From Traorella massiliensis (lineage in GTDB: Bacteria > Bacillota_I > Bacilli_A > Erysipelotrichales > Erysipelotrichaceae), in NCBI RefSeq assembly GCF_900104665.1, contig NZ_LT629967.1:379624-443623 (forward strand): a stretch of DNA of 64,000 nt. The letters are read 5' to 3'. The notes beneath the pieces were generated by a model. That model ran no database searches. It had not been told where the DNA came from and saw nothing but the letters and a program-made list of their open reading frames with translations. Position numbers and translations under genes: made by a program. Positions within the stretch are counted from its first letter, which is position 1; each line of letters opens with the position of its first letter. Shown here piece by piece: positions 52,742-62,640 of this stretch.

Positions 52742-53518
52742 ATGGGAAAAATTATCGCAGTTTCAAATCAGAAAGGCGGCGTGGGTAAAACAACGACAAG
52801 TATCAATCTAGCGGCAGGCTTGGGATATTTAGGAAAGAAAGTGCTGCTGGTTGATTTTGATCCACAGGGAAATGCAACTCAAGGAGTGGGAGGCAGTGCT
52901 AAGGGAAATAAGCTTTCTGTTTATAATTTGATCATGGAGAAATTCCATGTCAAAGATGTCGTAAAAAAATTAGACTTTCCTCCTATTGATTTGGTTCCAA
53001 GTAATATTCAGCTGGCAGGTGCTGATTTACAGATGGTAAAATTTGAAGTTGGCAAAGAGAAGCTGTTAAAAACGAAACTTGATGAAGTTAAGGATCAATA
53101 TGATTTTATTATCATCGATTGTCCTCCTTCATTAGGTTTATTGAATACAAATGCTTTGACAGCTGCTGATTCAGTGCTGATCCCTATTCAGTGTGAATAT
53201 TATGCATTAGAGGGAGTGACACAGCTTCTTTTAACGATTCGTCTTGTCCAGCAGTTATTCAATCCTGATTTAGTGATTGAAGGAGTTTTGCTGACCATGT
53301 ATGATGCACGTACGAATTTAAGTGTGGAAGTTCAACAGAATGTTCGCAAGCACTTTAAAGAAAAAGTATATCGTAATTATATACCACGTAATGTAAAATT
53401 ATCAGAAAGTCCTTCTCATGGAAAGACCATATTTGAATATGATGTAAGATGTGATGGAGCAAAGGCATATGCAGGTCTTGCTAGTGAAGTTGTAAAACAG
53501 AATCAAAAGGAGGCATAG
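52742..53518 (+). CDS. parA: Chromosome-partitioning ATPase ParA (Soj)
   Basis: A 258-residue deviant Walker ATPase. SNQKGGVGKTTTSIN (residues 8-22) is the P-loop with the signature lysine, VDFDPQGNAT is Walker A prime, and IIDCPPSLG is Walker B. It forms ATP-dependent dimers on DNA that ParB stimulates to hydrolyse ATP. AGGGTGATC precedes the ATG. One base separates it from parB. Confidence 0.95.
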   Translation: MGKIIAVSNQKGGVGKTTTSINLAAGLGYLGKKVLLVDFDPQGNATQGVGGSAKGNKLSVYNLIMEKFHVKDVVKKLDFPPIDLVPSNIQLAGADLQMVKFEVGKEKLLKTKLDEVKDQYDFIIIDCPPSLGLLNTNALTAADSVLIPIQCEYYALEGVTQLLLTIRLVQQLFNPDLVIEGVLLTMYDARTNLSVEVQQNVRKHFKEKVYRNYIPRNVKLSESPSHGKTIFEYDVRCDGAKAYAGLASEVVKQNQKEA

Positions 53519-53519
53519 A

Positions 53520-54398
53520 ATGGCAAAGAAAAGTAAACTTGGACATGGTCTGGAAGCAGCAACGCAAGGATTAGATGCGATCTTTGGTGAGAACATTACA
53601 GATTTGCTTGAAGATATTCAGCATAACAGCACTTCCGCAACTGAAATCAATGTCAATGAAATCAAGCCGAATCCTTATCAGCCTAGAAAGCAGTTTGATG
53701 AGAAAAAATTGCAGGAACTGGCTGATTCAATTGCCATCCATGGTGTATTTACACCGATCCTGGTAAAAAAAGCAGTATCCGGTTATGAATTGGTAGCGGG
53801 TGAGCGAAGGCTTCGTGCAAGTAAAATGGCCGGCAAAGAAACGATTCCGGCTATTATCGTTGATTTTGATGATGAAGCAATGATGGAAATTGCTTTGCTG
53901 GAAAATGTGCAGCGTGAAGATCTTAATGCTATTGAAGAAGCTCAAGGATATCAGAAAATCATTGAAAAACTGGATATGACACAGGAACAATTAGCTAAGA
54001 GAATTGGTAAAAGCCGTGAGCATGTGACGAATATGCTGCGTCTTTTAAAACTTCCTGAAGCTGTTCAGAAAATGGTTTTAGATGGAAAATTGTCAATGGG
54101 ACATGTTAGAGCTCTTTTAGGAGTAGAAAATCAGGAGGATCTGATTCTTTTAGCGAATCAGGCTATAAAAGAACATTTAAGCGTACGTAAAGTTGAAGCA
54201 TTGGTTAAGGAGATGAATGCTCCAAAAAAGAAAAAAACGGAGCAAAAAGAAGATCCGTTTATAGAAAGTTTAAATCATCGATTGGAAGATAAATTTCAGA
54301 CAAAAGTTAAAATTGATGCAAAGCAAATTGTGATTTCTTATCATGGAGTTGATGATTTAAACAGAATCCTTGAAATTTTGGGCTGTTTGGACGAATAG
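53520..54398 (+). CDS. parB: Chromosome-partitioning protein ParB (Spo0J)
   Basis: A 292-residue CTP-dependent clamp protein. The N-terminus has the ParA-stimulating basic start (KKSKLGHGLEAATQGLDAIF). Then comes the CTPase domain with NPYQPRKQFDEKKL and GERRLRAS, the helix-turn-helix MTQEQLAKRIGKSREHVTNM, and a C-terminal dimerisation segment. It loads at parS; I saw no clear parS palindrome in this window. AAAGGAGG precedes the ATG. Confidence 0.95.
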   Translation: MAKKSKLGHGLEAATQGLDAIFGENITDLLEDIQHNSTSATEINVNEIKPNPYQPRKQFDEKKLQELADSIAIHGVFTPILVKKAVSGYELVAGERRLRASKMAGKETIPAIIVDFDDEAMMEIALLENVQREDLNAIEEAQGYQKIIEKLDMTQEQLAKRIGKSREHVTNMLRLLKLPEAVQKMVLDGKLSMGHVRALLGVENQEDLILLANQAIKEHLSVRKVEALVKEMNAPKKKKTEQKEDPFIESLNHRLEDKFQTKVKIDAKQIVISYHGVDDLNRILEILGCLDE

Positions 54399-54447
54399 TT
54401 TTGAAATATGAGCATCTATCGTATATAATAATAAAAGGAAGTGATTG

Positions 54448-55896
54448 ATGATGAAAAAAAATATATTTTCAAGATTTATGGCAACATTGACTGATTTGGT
54501 CATTGCTCTTATACCTCTTTTAGTGTGGGACCTCATCATTTTCATAGTATTGGCTGGATTTTTGCCGGCATCGGTCATGACATTTTTAGATGATGTCATC
54601 CGTTATGTCATCTATGCATCTTTTGTCATTACAAATCCTTTTATTACGTATGTATATGGAAAAACATTGGGACAGAGTGTTTTTGATATTCATATTTTGA
54701 CTATGTCGAATAAAAAGGCTTCACCAGCACAGCGTATGCTTCGTGAATTATTAGGCGGATTAGCATTTTTAGGATGTTTCTATATTTATCATGGGATAGG
54801 AATTCCTATTTATATTGTTTTAAATTTAATTGTGATTCTTTTGGATAAGAATTCAAGAGGCATCGCTGATTTTATCTGTCGTACAAAACCAATCAGTATT
54901 GCTGTGACTTCAGAAAAAGCAGATGATACGAAAAAAAAAGACGAAGTCGAAGAAGAGTTGCCCGTATTGGAAAAAGGTAAAAACTTTTATCATTATGATT
55001 TACATGCTCATTCTAAATATAGTGTCTATGGTATGGATACTGTGGAGGAAATCTTTCAAAAGGCAAGTGCTCTTGGTATTGAAGTTTTAAGTATTGCTGA
55101 TAAGTTTAGTGTAAAGGCGAATTTTGAAGCAGAAGTCTTAAGTAAGCCTTATGGTATTTCTTATATTTCAGGTATTGAGATGGATTGTGAATATAAAGGT
55201 TATCCATTAACGATCTTAGGGTATGGTATTGATTATAAGAATCCATTGTTTGTTGAGATGGGAAATGAGCATTTGAAGCTGCAGCGTGGAGCATCTGTTC
55301 AGAGGATTGAAAAGTTTAAAGAGATCAGTGGCATTGACATGAACCTTTCAAGACTTATTAATCAAACAACAAGTGGAATTATTACTCCTGAGATGATCAT
55401 TCAGGAAGTCTTGAAAAATCCATTGTATGAAGATGTTGAATTCTTAAAACCTTATCGTGAAGATGATGAAAATGCCTATCAGCATTTATATGCAGATTAT
55501 TTTGCACCTAAGAAAGCTTGTTATGTGAATACGCCTTTGCCGTCATTGGAAAGTGTGCTAGAAACGATCAAATCAGCTGATGGTATTGCGATATTAGCTT
55601 ATCCAAAGAAGAGCTGTGGTGATGATGTTGAGCTTTTAAAGGAAATACTTTCACAAGGTGTAGAGGGAATGGAGATCTTCTCTGCTTATCATGAAGAAGA
55701 AGATATTCAACGCTATCTGAAGGTTGCCCGTGAGTGTGCCTGCTTTGTAAGCTGTGGCAGTGATTACTATGGAGATAATGAATTGATGATTCAGTTAGGT
55801 GATTCTAAGGCTGAAAGCAAATATGAAAAACTTTTAGCGATCTTAATCAGTCGCTGTTTAAAAAAGAGTGAACCAAAAGTGAATGAAAAAGGTTGA
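54448..55896 (+). CDS. RDD membrane domain fused to a PHP-like domain
   Basis: A 482-residue protein of unusual build. Residues 1-about 150 form an RDD domain (MATLTDLVIALIPLLVWD, TYVYGKTLGQSVFDIHI, LLDKNSRGIADFICRTKPI). After a charged linker, residues about 185-470 form a PHP-like domain starting YDLHAHSKYSVYGMD. The usual PHP metal ligands are partly lost: ITDHD is replaced by SIADKFS, and the GSDYHG-type motif reads CGSDYYGDN. A catalytic role is therefore doubtful; binding or sensing is possible. The ATG at 54448 follows AAAGGAAG. It may belong to the parAB transcript. Confidence 0.8.
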   Translation: MMKKNIFSRFMATLTDLVIALIPLLVWDLIIFIVLAGFLPASVMTFLDDVIRYVIYASFVITNPFITYVYGKTLGQSVFDIHILTMSNKKASPAQRMLRELLGGLAFLGCFYIYHGIGIPIYIVLNLIVILLDKNSRGIADFICRTKPISIAVTSEKADDTKKKDEVEEELPVLEKGKNFYHYDLHAHSKYSVYGMDTVEEIFQKASALGIEVLSIADKFSVKANFEAEVLSKPYGISYISGIEMDCEYKGYPLTILGYGIDYKNPLFVEMGNEHLKLQRGASVQRIEKFKEISGIDMNLSRLINQTTSGIITPEMIIQEVLKNPLYEDVEFLKPYREDDENAYQHLYADYFAPKKACYVNTPLPSLESVLETIKSADGIAILAYPKKSCGDDVELLKEILSQGVEGMEIFSAYHEEEDIQRYLKVARECACFVSCGSDYYGDNELMIQLGDSKAESKYEKLLAILISRCLKKSEPKVNEKG

Positions 55897-55914
55897 AAAA
55901 CCTAAAAAGTTCAC

Positions 55915-56133
55915 CTATAATATGGGAAAGGTTATGACGAAAAGAGTAGTTTGTTTTTAAAGCATAGAGAGTGCTCGGGTGGTGGAAGAGTGCGTGAGAA
56001 AACAGATGAAGATGGCTTCTGAACCGCTTTTTCTAAGAGGGAAAGCCGTAACACGCGTTAAGTGAAAGAGGTGCAGGAATGCACGAATAAAGGTGGTACC
56101 ACGAGATTTCGTCCTTTGACGGAATCTTTTATT
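55915..56133 (+). promoter_or_regulatory. T-box riboswitch of metG
   Basis: The leader contains stem I elements (AGAGAGTGCTCGGGTGGTGG and the later CTTCTGAACCGC), two ATG triplets at 56006 and 56012 (the second the likely methionine specifier), the T-box AAAGGTGGTACCACG (56090-56104) and an overlapping terminator hairpin (arms about 56104-56113 and 56118-56127) with a T run. Uncharged tRNA-Met would stabilise the antiterminator and switch on metG. Confidence 0.9.
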
Positions 56134-56152
56134 TTTTTATGGAGGAGATTTT

Positions 56153-58084
56153 ATGAATAGAGGAAAATACTATTTAACAACTGCAATTGCTTATACATCA
56201 GGAAAACCTCATATTGGTAATACTTATGAAATTATCCTTTCAGATGCGATTGCACGTTATCGTAGAAAACAAGGATATGATGTTTTCTTTCAGACAGGAA
56301 CGGATGAACATGGTCAGAAAATTGAAGAAAAGGCCAAAGAAGCAGGCGTAAGTCCACAGGAATATGTTGATTCTATAGCTGAAGTCATCAAAGAAAACTA
56401 TAAGTTAATGAATATCGATTATGATTATTTTGTACGTACAACGGATGATTATCATGTAAAGACAGTACAAAAGATATTCAAAAAACTATATGATCAAGGA
56501 GATATTTATAAAGGCAAATATGAAGGTTTATATTGTACACCTTGTGAATCTTTCTGGACAGAAAGTCAGCTTGTAGATGGTAAATGCCCTGACTGTGGAC
56601 GTCCTGTTGTAAAAGCAACAGAAGAAGCTTATTTCTTTAATTTACAGAAATATGCACAACGTCTGATCGATCATATCGAATCTCATCCTGAATTTATTCA
56701 GCCAGAATCAAGAAAGAATGAAATGATCAACAATTTCTTAAAGCCTGGACTTCAAGATCTATGTGTATCAAGATCTACTTTTAAATGGGGCGTACCTGTA
56801 GATTTTGATGAAAAGCATGTTGTTTATGTATGGATCGATGCTTTAAGTAACTATATTACAAGTCTTGGATATGATCCTGATGGTAATCATGGTGAAAAGT
56901 ATAAAAAATATTGGCCTGCAGATGTACACGTTATTGGAAAAGATATTTTACGTTTCCATACGATTTATTGGCCAATCATGCTGATGGCTTTAGGTGAACC
57001 ATTGCCAAAACAGGTCTTTGGACATCCATGGTTATTAGTAGGTGATGGAAAGATGTCAAAATCAAAGGGTAATGTTATCTATGCAGATGAACTGGTACAT
57101 TATTTTGGTGTTGATGCTGTTCGCTACTTCTGTTTGAGCGAAATGCCTTTTGCACAGGATGGTACGATTACTTGGGAATTAATGATCGAAAGAATTAATT
57201 CTGATCTGGCCAATGTATTAGGTAATTTAGTAAATCGTACGATTTCAATGACAAACAAATATTTTGATGGTGTGATCAGCAATCCTCAATGCAGTGAAGC
57301 AATTGATCATGAACTTATTGAATTAGCTTTAGAAACACCTAAGAAGGTTGAAAAGAAGATGGATGAGCTTCGTGTAGGTGATGCAATCAGTGAGATCTTT
57401 ACTTTATTGAAACGCTGCAACAAGTATATCGATGAAACGACACCTTGGACATTGGCTAAAGAGGGCAAGACAGATCGTTTATCAACTGTTTTATATAATC
57501 TATTAGAATCTATCCGTATCGCAGCTGTTCAGCTGAGTGCTTACCTTCCAGAAACAGGTGAGAAGATATTAAATTCATTGAATACCCAGCAAAGAACTTT
57601 TGAAAGCTGTGAGACATTTGGTAACTTAGAATGTGGCATCAAGGTAGTTGAAAAACCAGAAATCCTATTCGCTCGTATTGATGAAAAAGAAATGCTGGAA
57701 AAGATTGCAGCTGATCATGCTGCTCCTAAGCAAGAAGAACCTAAAGCTGAAAAGAAAGAAGAGATTACGTTTGATGATTTCTCAAAGCTTGAGCTGAAGG
57801 TGGGCGAAGTTCTTTCGTGTGAAAAACATCCAAAAGCAGATCGCCTTTTAGTTTCACAGATTGACTGTGGCAATGGTGATGTTCGTCAGATCGTCAGTGG
57901 CATTGCCGATCACTTTACACCTGAAGATATGAAAGGCAAAAAAGTTATTGTTGTAACTAACTTAAAACCTGCTAAGCTAAGAGGTGTTGAAAGCCAAGGT
58001 ATGATTTTAGTAGGTGAAACATCAGATAATGAAAAGCTGGCATTAGCATCATGTGATTTGCCTAAAGGAAGTATTGTAAGATAA
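56153..58084 (+). CDS. metG: Methionyl-tRNA synthetase
   Basis: A 643-residue class I synthetase. HIGH appears as KPHIGNTYE (residues about 18-26), the zinc knuckles as CTPCESFW and CPDCGRP, and the second ATP motif as KMSKSKGN (about 300). A C-terminal EMAP/Trbp111-type tRNA-binding domain (about 540-643, DFSKLELKVGEVLSCEKHPK) gives dimerisation and tRNA affinity. It charges initiator and elongator tRNA-Met. GGAGGAG precedes the ATG. Confidence 0.97.
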   Translation: MNRGKYYLTTAIAYTSGKPHIGNTYEIILSDAIARYRRKQGYDVFFQTGTDEHGQKIEEKAKEAGVSPQEYVDSIAEVIKENYKLMNIDYDYFVRTTDDYHVKTVQKIFKKLYDQGDIYKGKYEGLYCTPCESFWTESQLVDGKCPDCGRPVVKATEEAYFFNLQKYAQRLIDHIESHPEFIQPESRKNEMINNFLKPGLQDLCVSRSTFKWGVPVDFDEKHVVYVWIDALSNYITSLGYDPDGNHGEKYKKYWPADVHVIGKDILRFHTIYWPIMLMALGEPLPKQVFGHPWLLVGDGKMSKSKGNVIYADELVHYFGVDAVRYFCLSEMPFAQDGTITWELMIERINSDLANVLGNLVNRTISMTNKYFDGVISNPQCSEAIDHELIELALETPKKVEKKMDELRVGDAISEIFTLLKRCNKYIDETTPWTLAKEGKTDRLSTVLYNLLESIRIAAVQLSAYLPETGEKILNSLNTQQRTFESCETFGNLECGIKVVEKPEILFARIDEKEMLEKIAADHAAPKQEEPKAEKKEEITFDDFSKLELKVGEVLSCEKHPKADRLLVSQIDCGNGDVRQIVSGIADHFTPEDMKGKKVIVVTNLKPAKLRGVESQGMILVGETSDNEKLALASCDLPKGSIVR

Positions 58085-58110
58085 AACCGCTTAAATGCGG
58101 TTTTCTTTTT
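58083..58110 (+). terminator. metG terminator
   Basis: AAAACCGC (58083-58090) pairs with GCGGTTTT (58097-58104), followed by a T-rich run. The stem overlaps the stop codon. Confidence 0.88.
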
Positions 58111-58135
58111 AAGCAAACTATTTTATAATGAAGGT

Positions 58136-59731
58136 ATGAAAAAAATCATTTATTTATTATGTGTTTGTTTGGTTATTTCTTTATTTACAGGTCATGCTTT
58201 CGCAAATGAAGAAGAGGGGGAAGAAAACGGATATGAGTATTGGGAACTTGTAACAGATCCTAGGCTGCGTTTTGAAGGAAGACATGAAAGAGATGGGGAA
58301 TTTTATCTTGTCAAAGATAGTGATCCTGCTCGTACGCTGATTGAAGCAACTCATTTAAGTGTTCGCTGGGAGAATGGAAGTGGTATCGTCAAATACTTTA
58401 CAAAAAAAGATGGCAGTCAGCTACGAATCGTTAAGAATCCGAATAATGGGGATTATGTTGAAATACAGGCGGTATCTATTGACACACAGACAGTCACATT
58501 AACAAAAGATTGCATGGGACATAAGGTACCATTAGAATACCATGCTTTTGAGACTGGTGAAATTATCAAAGCAGGTACTTATCAGGTGAATAAGATTGGT
58601 GTTGGATGGATCGGTATTGTTAAAGAAGATGGTACGAATGTATGGGTCAATCCAAATCGTGATAGTGATTATAACTATGTAAGTGGGAAATTTACATTTT
58701 TTGAAAGTGATGTGCAGACATTAAGTGTTTCCCAAATCAATGGCATTCCTGTTAATACTAGCTATATGATTCCTAATTATAATCGAGTTGTACGACCAGG
58801 ATATTCAAATGTACCTTTATATGTAACGATACATAACACTGCAAATACCAGTAATGGCGCAGATGCCTTGGCACATGCACAAATTCAATACAATCGACGT
58901 AATTCAGCCGATATTTGGACAAGCTGGCATTTTCAAGTAGATGATCATTCAATCTATCAGAGTGTTCCAATGGATGAAGTGGCTTGGCATGCAGGAGATG
59001 GATCCATGATGGGAAATGGGAATACGATTGCGATTGAAATCTGTGAAAACAATGATGGTAATTATGCTCAGGCAGAAAGAAATGCAGCTTATTTGACAGC
59101 TCAGATTCTTTATGAGAATGGAATGCCAAGAGATGCGATACGTAAACATGGCGACTGGTCGGATAAAAACTGTCCGCATAATATCAATGATGGTACAAAA
59201 GGTACGATGGGTTGGGAAGCATTTGTACAGCTTGTAGGACAGATCTATGATCAATTGGCAGAAGAAGATCAGGAAATTGAAGAGATACCTTCAGAATTTG
59301 TGGAGTTTATTGGAAAAACAGGATATAAGAATGAAGGAAATATTCTTTATAACATTTCTGTTGATACTCAGGTAGGAAGCTTTGTGGATGAAATGAAAAA
59401 AGCTGATGAAACAGCCGAAATAACCATTATGAATGCAAATGGAAATGTGCTGGATAATGGATGCTTGATGACTGGCTACAAAATGGATGTAATACTTAAG
59501 AATGGTGAAACAGAACAAAAATGTACCTTTATTCTTTCAATAAAGGGAGATGTCAATGGCGATGGAAAAATATTACCAACCGATTATGTGCTAATAAAAA
59601 ACCATATTATGAAAACTGGAGCGAGGTTGAATGGTGCATATGCAAAAGCTGCTGATTATAACGAAGATGGGAAAATATTGCCGACAGACTATGTAAGAAT
59701 TAAAAATTATATAATGAATAAAAATTCATGA
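58136..59731 (+). CDS. Secreted N-acetylmuramoyl-L-alanine amidase with C-terminal dockerin
   Basis: A 531-residue secreted enzyme. A signal peptide covers about residues 1-24 (KKIIYLLCVCLVISLFTGHAFA). Residues about 25-195 are a beta-rich region of unknown role. The Amidase_2 domain (about 215-375) has the zinc ligands in VTIHNTANT, SWHFQV/AWHAGDG and KNCPHNI. Residues about 465-531 are a dockerin with two calcium loops (DVNGDGKILPTD and DYNEDGKILPTD). It cuts peptidoglycan and could dock to a cohesin partner. TATAAT ends six bases before the ATG, suggesting a very short or absent leader. Confidence 0.9.
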   Translation: MKKIIYLLCVCLVISLFTGHAFANEEEGEENGYEYWELVTDPRLRFEGRHERDGEFYLVKDSDPARTLIEATHLSVRWENGSGIVKYFTKKDGSQLRIVKNPNNGDYVEIQAVSIDTQTVTLTKDCMGHKVPLEYHAFETGEIIKAGTYQVNKIGVGWIGIVKEDGTNVWVNPNRDSDYNYVSGKFTFFESDVQTLSVSQINGIPVNTSYMIPNYNRVVRPGYSNVPLYVTIHNTANTSNGADALAHAQIQYNRRNSADIWTSWHFQVDDHSIYQSVPMDEVAWHAGDGSMMGNGNTIAIEICENNDGNYAQAERNAAYLTAQILYENGMPRDAIRKHGDWSDKNCPHNINDGTKGTMGWEAFVQLVGQIYDQLAEEDQEIEEIPSEFVEFIGKTGYKNEGNILYNISVDTQVGSFVDEMKKADETAEITIMNANGNVLDNGCLMTGYKMDVILKNGETEQKCTFILSIKGDVNGDGKILPTDYVLIKNHIMKTGARLNGAYAKAADYNEDGKILPTDYVRIKNYIMNKNS

Positions 59732-59748
59732 GAGGGAGAGAATTCATA

Positions 59749-60917
59749 ATGAAATGGGTAAAAAATTTTGTTTTAATAGTTATAGGGGTATTTCTTTATC
59801 TGGGGACTATAACGCCGATAAAAGCTGCAGCTTTTTCTATGAGTGCTTCAACAAATACAGTTTCTCCAGGAGGAACCTTTGTCGTTACACTTAGTGGAAA
59901 TGTAACAGGTAATGTTTTTATCAATGTTGAAAATGGAACTGCTTCAGAGAGCCAGATTTGGATTGAAAATAACTCTATTTCTGTAACGATTACAGCAGGT
60001 TCAAGTGGGGTTGTAAGGGTTAGAGCAACTCCTGGTGAAGGACTATCAGATCCACAGGGAAATGCTGTTGCGGATACAAGTAGTGCTAGTGTTTCAGTAA
60101 CAATTCAACAACCAACTTCTTCTAATTCATCAAGACCATCAACGCCAAGTTCATCGAATTCTAAGCCAGTAAAAACATTTAATTTAAATCTTAGCAGTAT
60201 TCAGGTGGATGGAGCTGTTTTATCGCCAGATTTTTCAGGTGATACCGTAGATTATAGTGTTGAATTACCTAAGGGAACAACATCTGTAACGATCAATGCT
60301 ACTGCTGCTGATTCTGAAGTTTCTATTCAGGGTGTTGGAGAGCATGAGGTTCATGAAGGTAATAATGTTATTGAATTAACGACCCATCATTCTGAAACAA
60401 GTACGACAAAAACTTATCGTATTCAAGTATATGTAGAAGAAGAACCAAAGGTCTTTCTGACGCATAACAATATGGAGCTAGGAGTTTATCCAAGCTTTCA
60501 TGGCAGTGAAGCGTTAGAAGGGTTTAATATCTACCTATAACGATAGCTGGAAGAACATTTATTTCCTTGGAAATACCAGATGATATGAAAAATATGACAG
60601 GTCTTATCCAACAGCAAATTACGATAGATGATGTTGAATATGACGGATGGGTCTTTGAAGATGAAACTTTCAGTAACTATTCTTTGTTATATTTAATGGA
60701 TGAAAAAGGGGATATACATCTGTATCAGTATGAATCTACTGAAGGTGTCATTCAGCTGTACTCAGGTGCTGCTGCCCTTAAACAAGAGAGTGTAGATGAA
60801 ATGAGCAATGAATTAAATATGATGAGAATAGCTTTAATTGCAGTGAGTGTTATTGCGATAATTATATTAGGTGTAGGCTTCTATTTCTATAAAAAGAAAT
60901 TGTCATTACAGCATTAA
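59749..60917 (+). pseudogene. Cell-surface Ig/cadherin-like protein, split by a frameshift
   Basis: The first part (59749-60540) has a signal peptide, an Ig-like domain (about residues 25-120), a Ser/Pro linker and a cadherin-like beta-sandwich domain (TFNLNLSSIQVDGAVLSPDF). It stops at GFNIYL. In the next frame the protein continues (ITIAGRTFISLEIPDDM and on) to a C-terminal membrane helix and basic tail (60917). One base lost near 60530-60540 explains both. If repaired, it would be a membrane-anchored surface protein of about 390 residues. It lies 17 bases after the dockerin amidase gene, so the two are probably one operon. Confidence 0.8.
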
Positions 60918-60940
60918 GATCCTTAATTGGATCTTTTTTA
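60916..60940 (+). terminator. Terminator behind the surface-protein gene
   Basis: AAGATCC (60916-60922) pairs with GGATCTT (60929-60935), then a T run. The TnpB element begins in this T run. Confidence 0.82.
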
Positions 60941-61116
60941 TATATTAGGAAATTTCATTTTTGATTGATAGAAAGATGATAAAAGAAAATAAAAAAAGTT
61001 AAGTGTGATTTATGTTATGATAATATATATCATCAATTTGAAATTATAGTATCATTATAGTTATTAATATGATATAATATATGTACAAAACATCTCATTT
61101 CTGTCAAGGAGGCATC

Positions 61117-62559
61117 ATGAAAGTCTTTTCTCTTTCCAACCGTTTCTATTACCGCGAATTCCCTGATCTGAAGAACACCGTTCTTCATGATCTTGCTGTC
61201 TATAACCGTGTCCTTCATAAGGCCTATAAATGTCTTTACGATCGTGCCTATAAGGGAGCCGCGTTTAAGGACAGCGAGCTTCACCAGCTTCTTAAAAAGC
61301 AGTTTCATCTCAATGACTATATCCCTCTGTCTGCTGTCCATGAAGCCAAGGCCCTGCTAAAGGCTAATGCTGCCTTGAATAAAAAACTGATCCAGAAAAC
61401 AGAAAAAAGAATGAATAGGATCGGAATGAAGATCAGAGAAAAGGAAACGGAACTGGAAAAGGTCATCTGTGAAAAGGAAAAGATGATCCGGAAAACGAAA
61501 CTGCATGGAACTACAGAAAAGGACTATCTGTATGAAGCAACTGTGATCGATCCTAAAATAAAGAATCTGAAGAATCAGATCAAACTATTAAAGTATCGGT
61601 TAACAGGAGAAAAGCAGAAAAAGGAAAGATTCATGGAAAAGCCGAAAAGCGTATGCTTCGGAGGAAGGAAGAATCTGAAGCATGATATGGATACCTACCG
61701 CTATAACCGCAGAAAAAGGATGCTGATCTGCGGAAGAAGGCAGGGAAAGTACGGCAATAATCTTTTCAAATATCATATCGATGAAGGGGTTCTTGTCTAC
61801 CGGGGAATCAGACAGGAAATAAGGATGCCGGTTGTTTTTCATCAGCACAGGGAGCATATAGAAAGAGCAGTAAGAATGAAGCACAATACTCCCGGGAAGG
61901 CCATTGCGTATGAGCTGTATGATCATGGAGAATATTTTATCATCAAAGCAATTGCTGAATATCCTGGCGAGCCGGTATTACCATCCGGCAGAGGAAGTAT
62001 CGGAATGGATATCAACAGGGATCATATAGCGCTGGCAGAAACCGACAGAAAAGGGAATCTGGTAAAGGCATGGAGGATTCCGTTGAAAGAAAGAGGAACA
62101 AGGAACCAGAGGGAATATGAAAGGTATGTGGCAGTGAAACGGATCGTAGAGGAATGTGCGGGCAAGAAAAAGAATCTGATCATGGAAGATTTAGAATTCG
62201 AGAGGAAGAAAGAAGAGAGCCTGTACAGGGACAGGAACTATAACCGGATGCTGGGAACATTTGCATATAAGAGGCTGGAGGAGAAGATTGAAAGGAAATG
62301 CATGGAAAAAGGAGTATATTTAAGGAAGGTGGATCCAAGGCACACAACGCAGATCGGGAAGCTGAAATATGCGAAGCGGCTAGGGCTAAGCATCCACCAC
62401 AGTGCAGCGTATGTGATTGCAAGGAGGGGAGAAGGGTACCGGGAAAGGATACCGAACGAATATCATGAATACAGGGAATGGAAAGAAGTGATCAGGGATC
62501 TGGGGAAAGCGACATTGGAGGAATGTCAGAGAACTCCCTATTTATGCCTGTTCAGATAG
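61117..62559 (+). CDS. tnpB: Divergent TnpB-family protein (RNA-guided nuclease relative)
   Basis: A 480-residue protein. Residues about 80-180 are a lysine-rich coiled coil. The RuvC-like core has the first acidic residue in SIGMDINRDH (Asp298) and the second in LIMEDLEFER (Glu357). At the third position, where TnpB has DxNAA, it reads SIHHSAAYVIARR, so a histidine (about 427) replaces the aspartate. The usual CxxC...CxxC zinc ribbon is absent; VDPRHTTQIGKLKYAKRLG stands in its place. Nuclease activity is therefore uncertain. AAGGAGG precedes the ATG at 61117. Its base composition is GC-richer than its neighbours. Confidence 0.85.
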   Translation: MKVFSLSNRFYYREFPDLKNTVLHDLAVYNRVLHKAYKCLYDRAYKGAAFKDSELHQLLKKQFHLNDYIPLSAVHEAKALLKANAALNKKLIQKTEKRMNRIGMKIREKETELEKVICEKEKMIRKTKLHGTTEKDYLYEATVIDPKIKNLKNQIKLLKYRLTGEKQKKERFMEKPKSVCFGGRKNLKHDMDTYRYNRRKRMLICGRRQGKYGNNLFKYHIDEGVLVYRGIRQEIRMPVVFHQHREHIERAVRMKHNTPGKAIAYELYDHGEYFIIKAIAEYPGEPVLPSGRGSIGMDINRDHIALAETDRKGNLVKAWRIPLKERGTRNQREYERYVAVKRIVEECAGKKKNLIMEDLEFERKKEESLYRDRNYNRMLGTFAYKRLEEKIERKCMEKGVYLRKVDPRHTTQIGKLKYAKRLGLSIHHSAAYVIARRGEGYRERIPNEYHEYREWKEVIRDLGKATLEECQRTPYLCLFR

Positions 62560-62640
62560 AAAAGAAGCAGGACCCGGCAGTCATGCGATTCACTGGAAGA
62601 TGGAAGCATGGCAAAGGGATGGAATCCTGCCAGAAAAAAA

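Noticed and set aside
51980-54398. parS or Noc-binding palindromes near the partition genes
   Set aside because: I looked for TGTTTCACGTGAAACA-like and ATTTCCCGGGAAAT-like sites and saw none that were convincing.
61600-62422. Minus-strand frames across tnpB
   Set aside because: Antisense shadows of the TnpB reading frame without ribosome sites.
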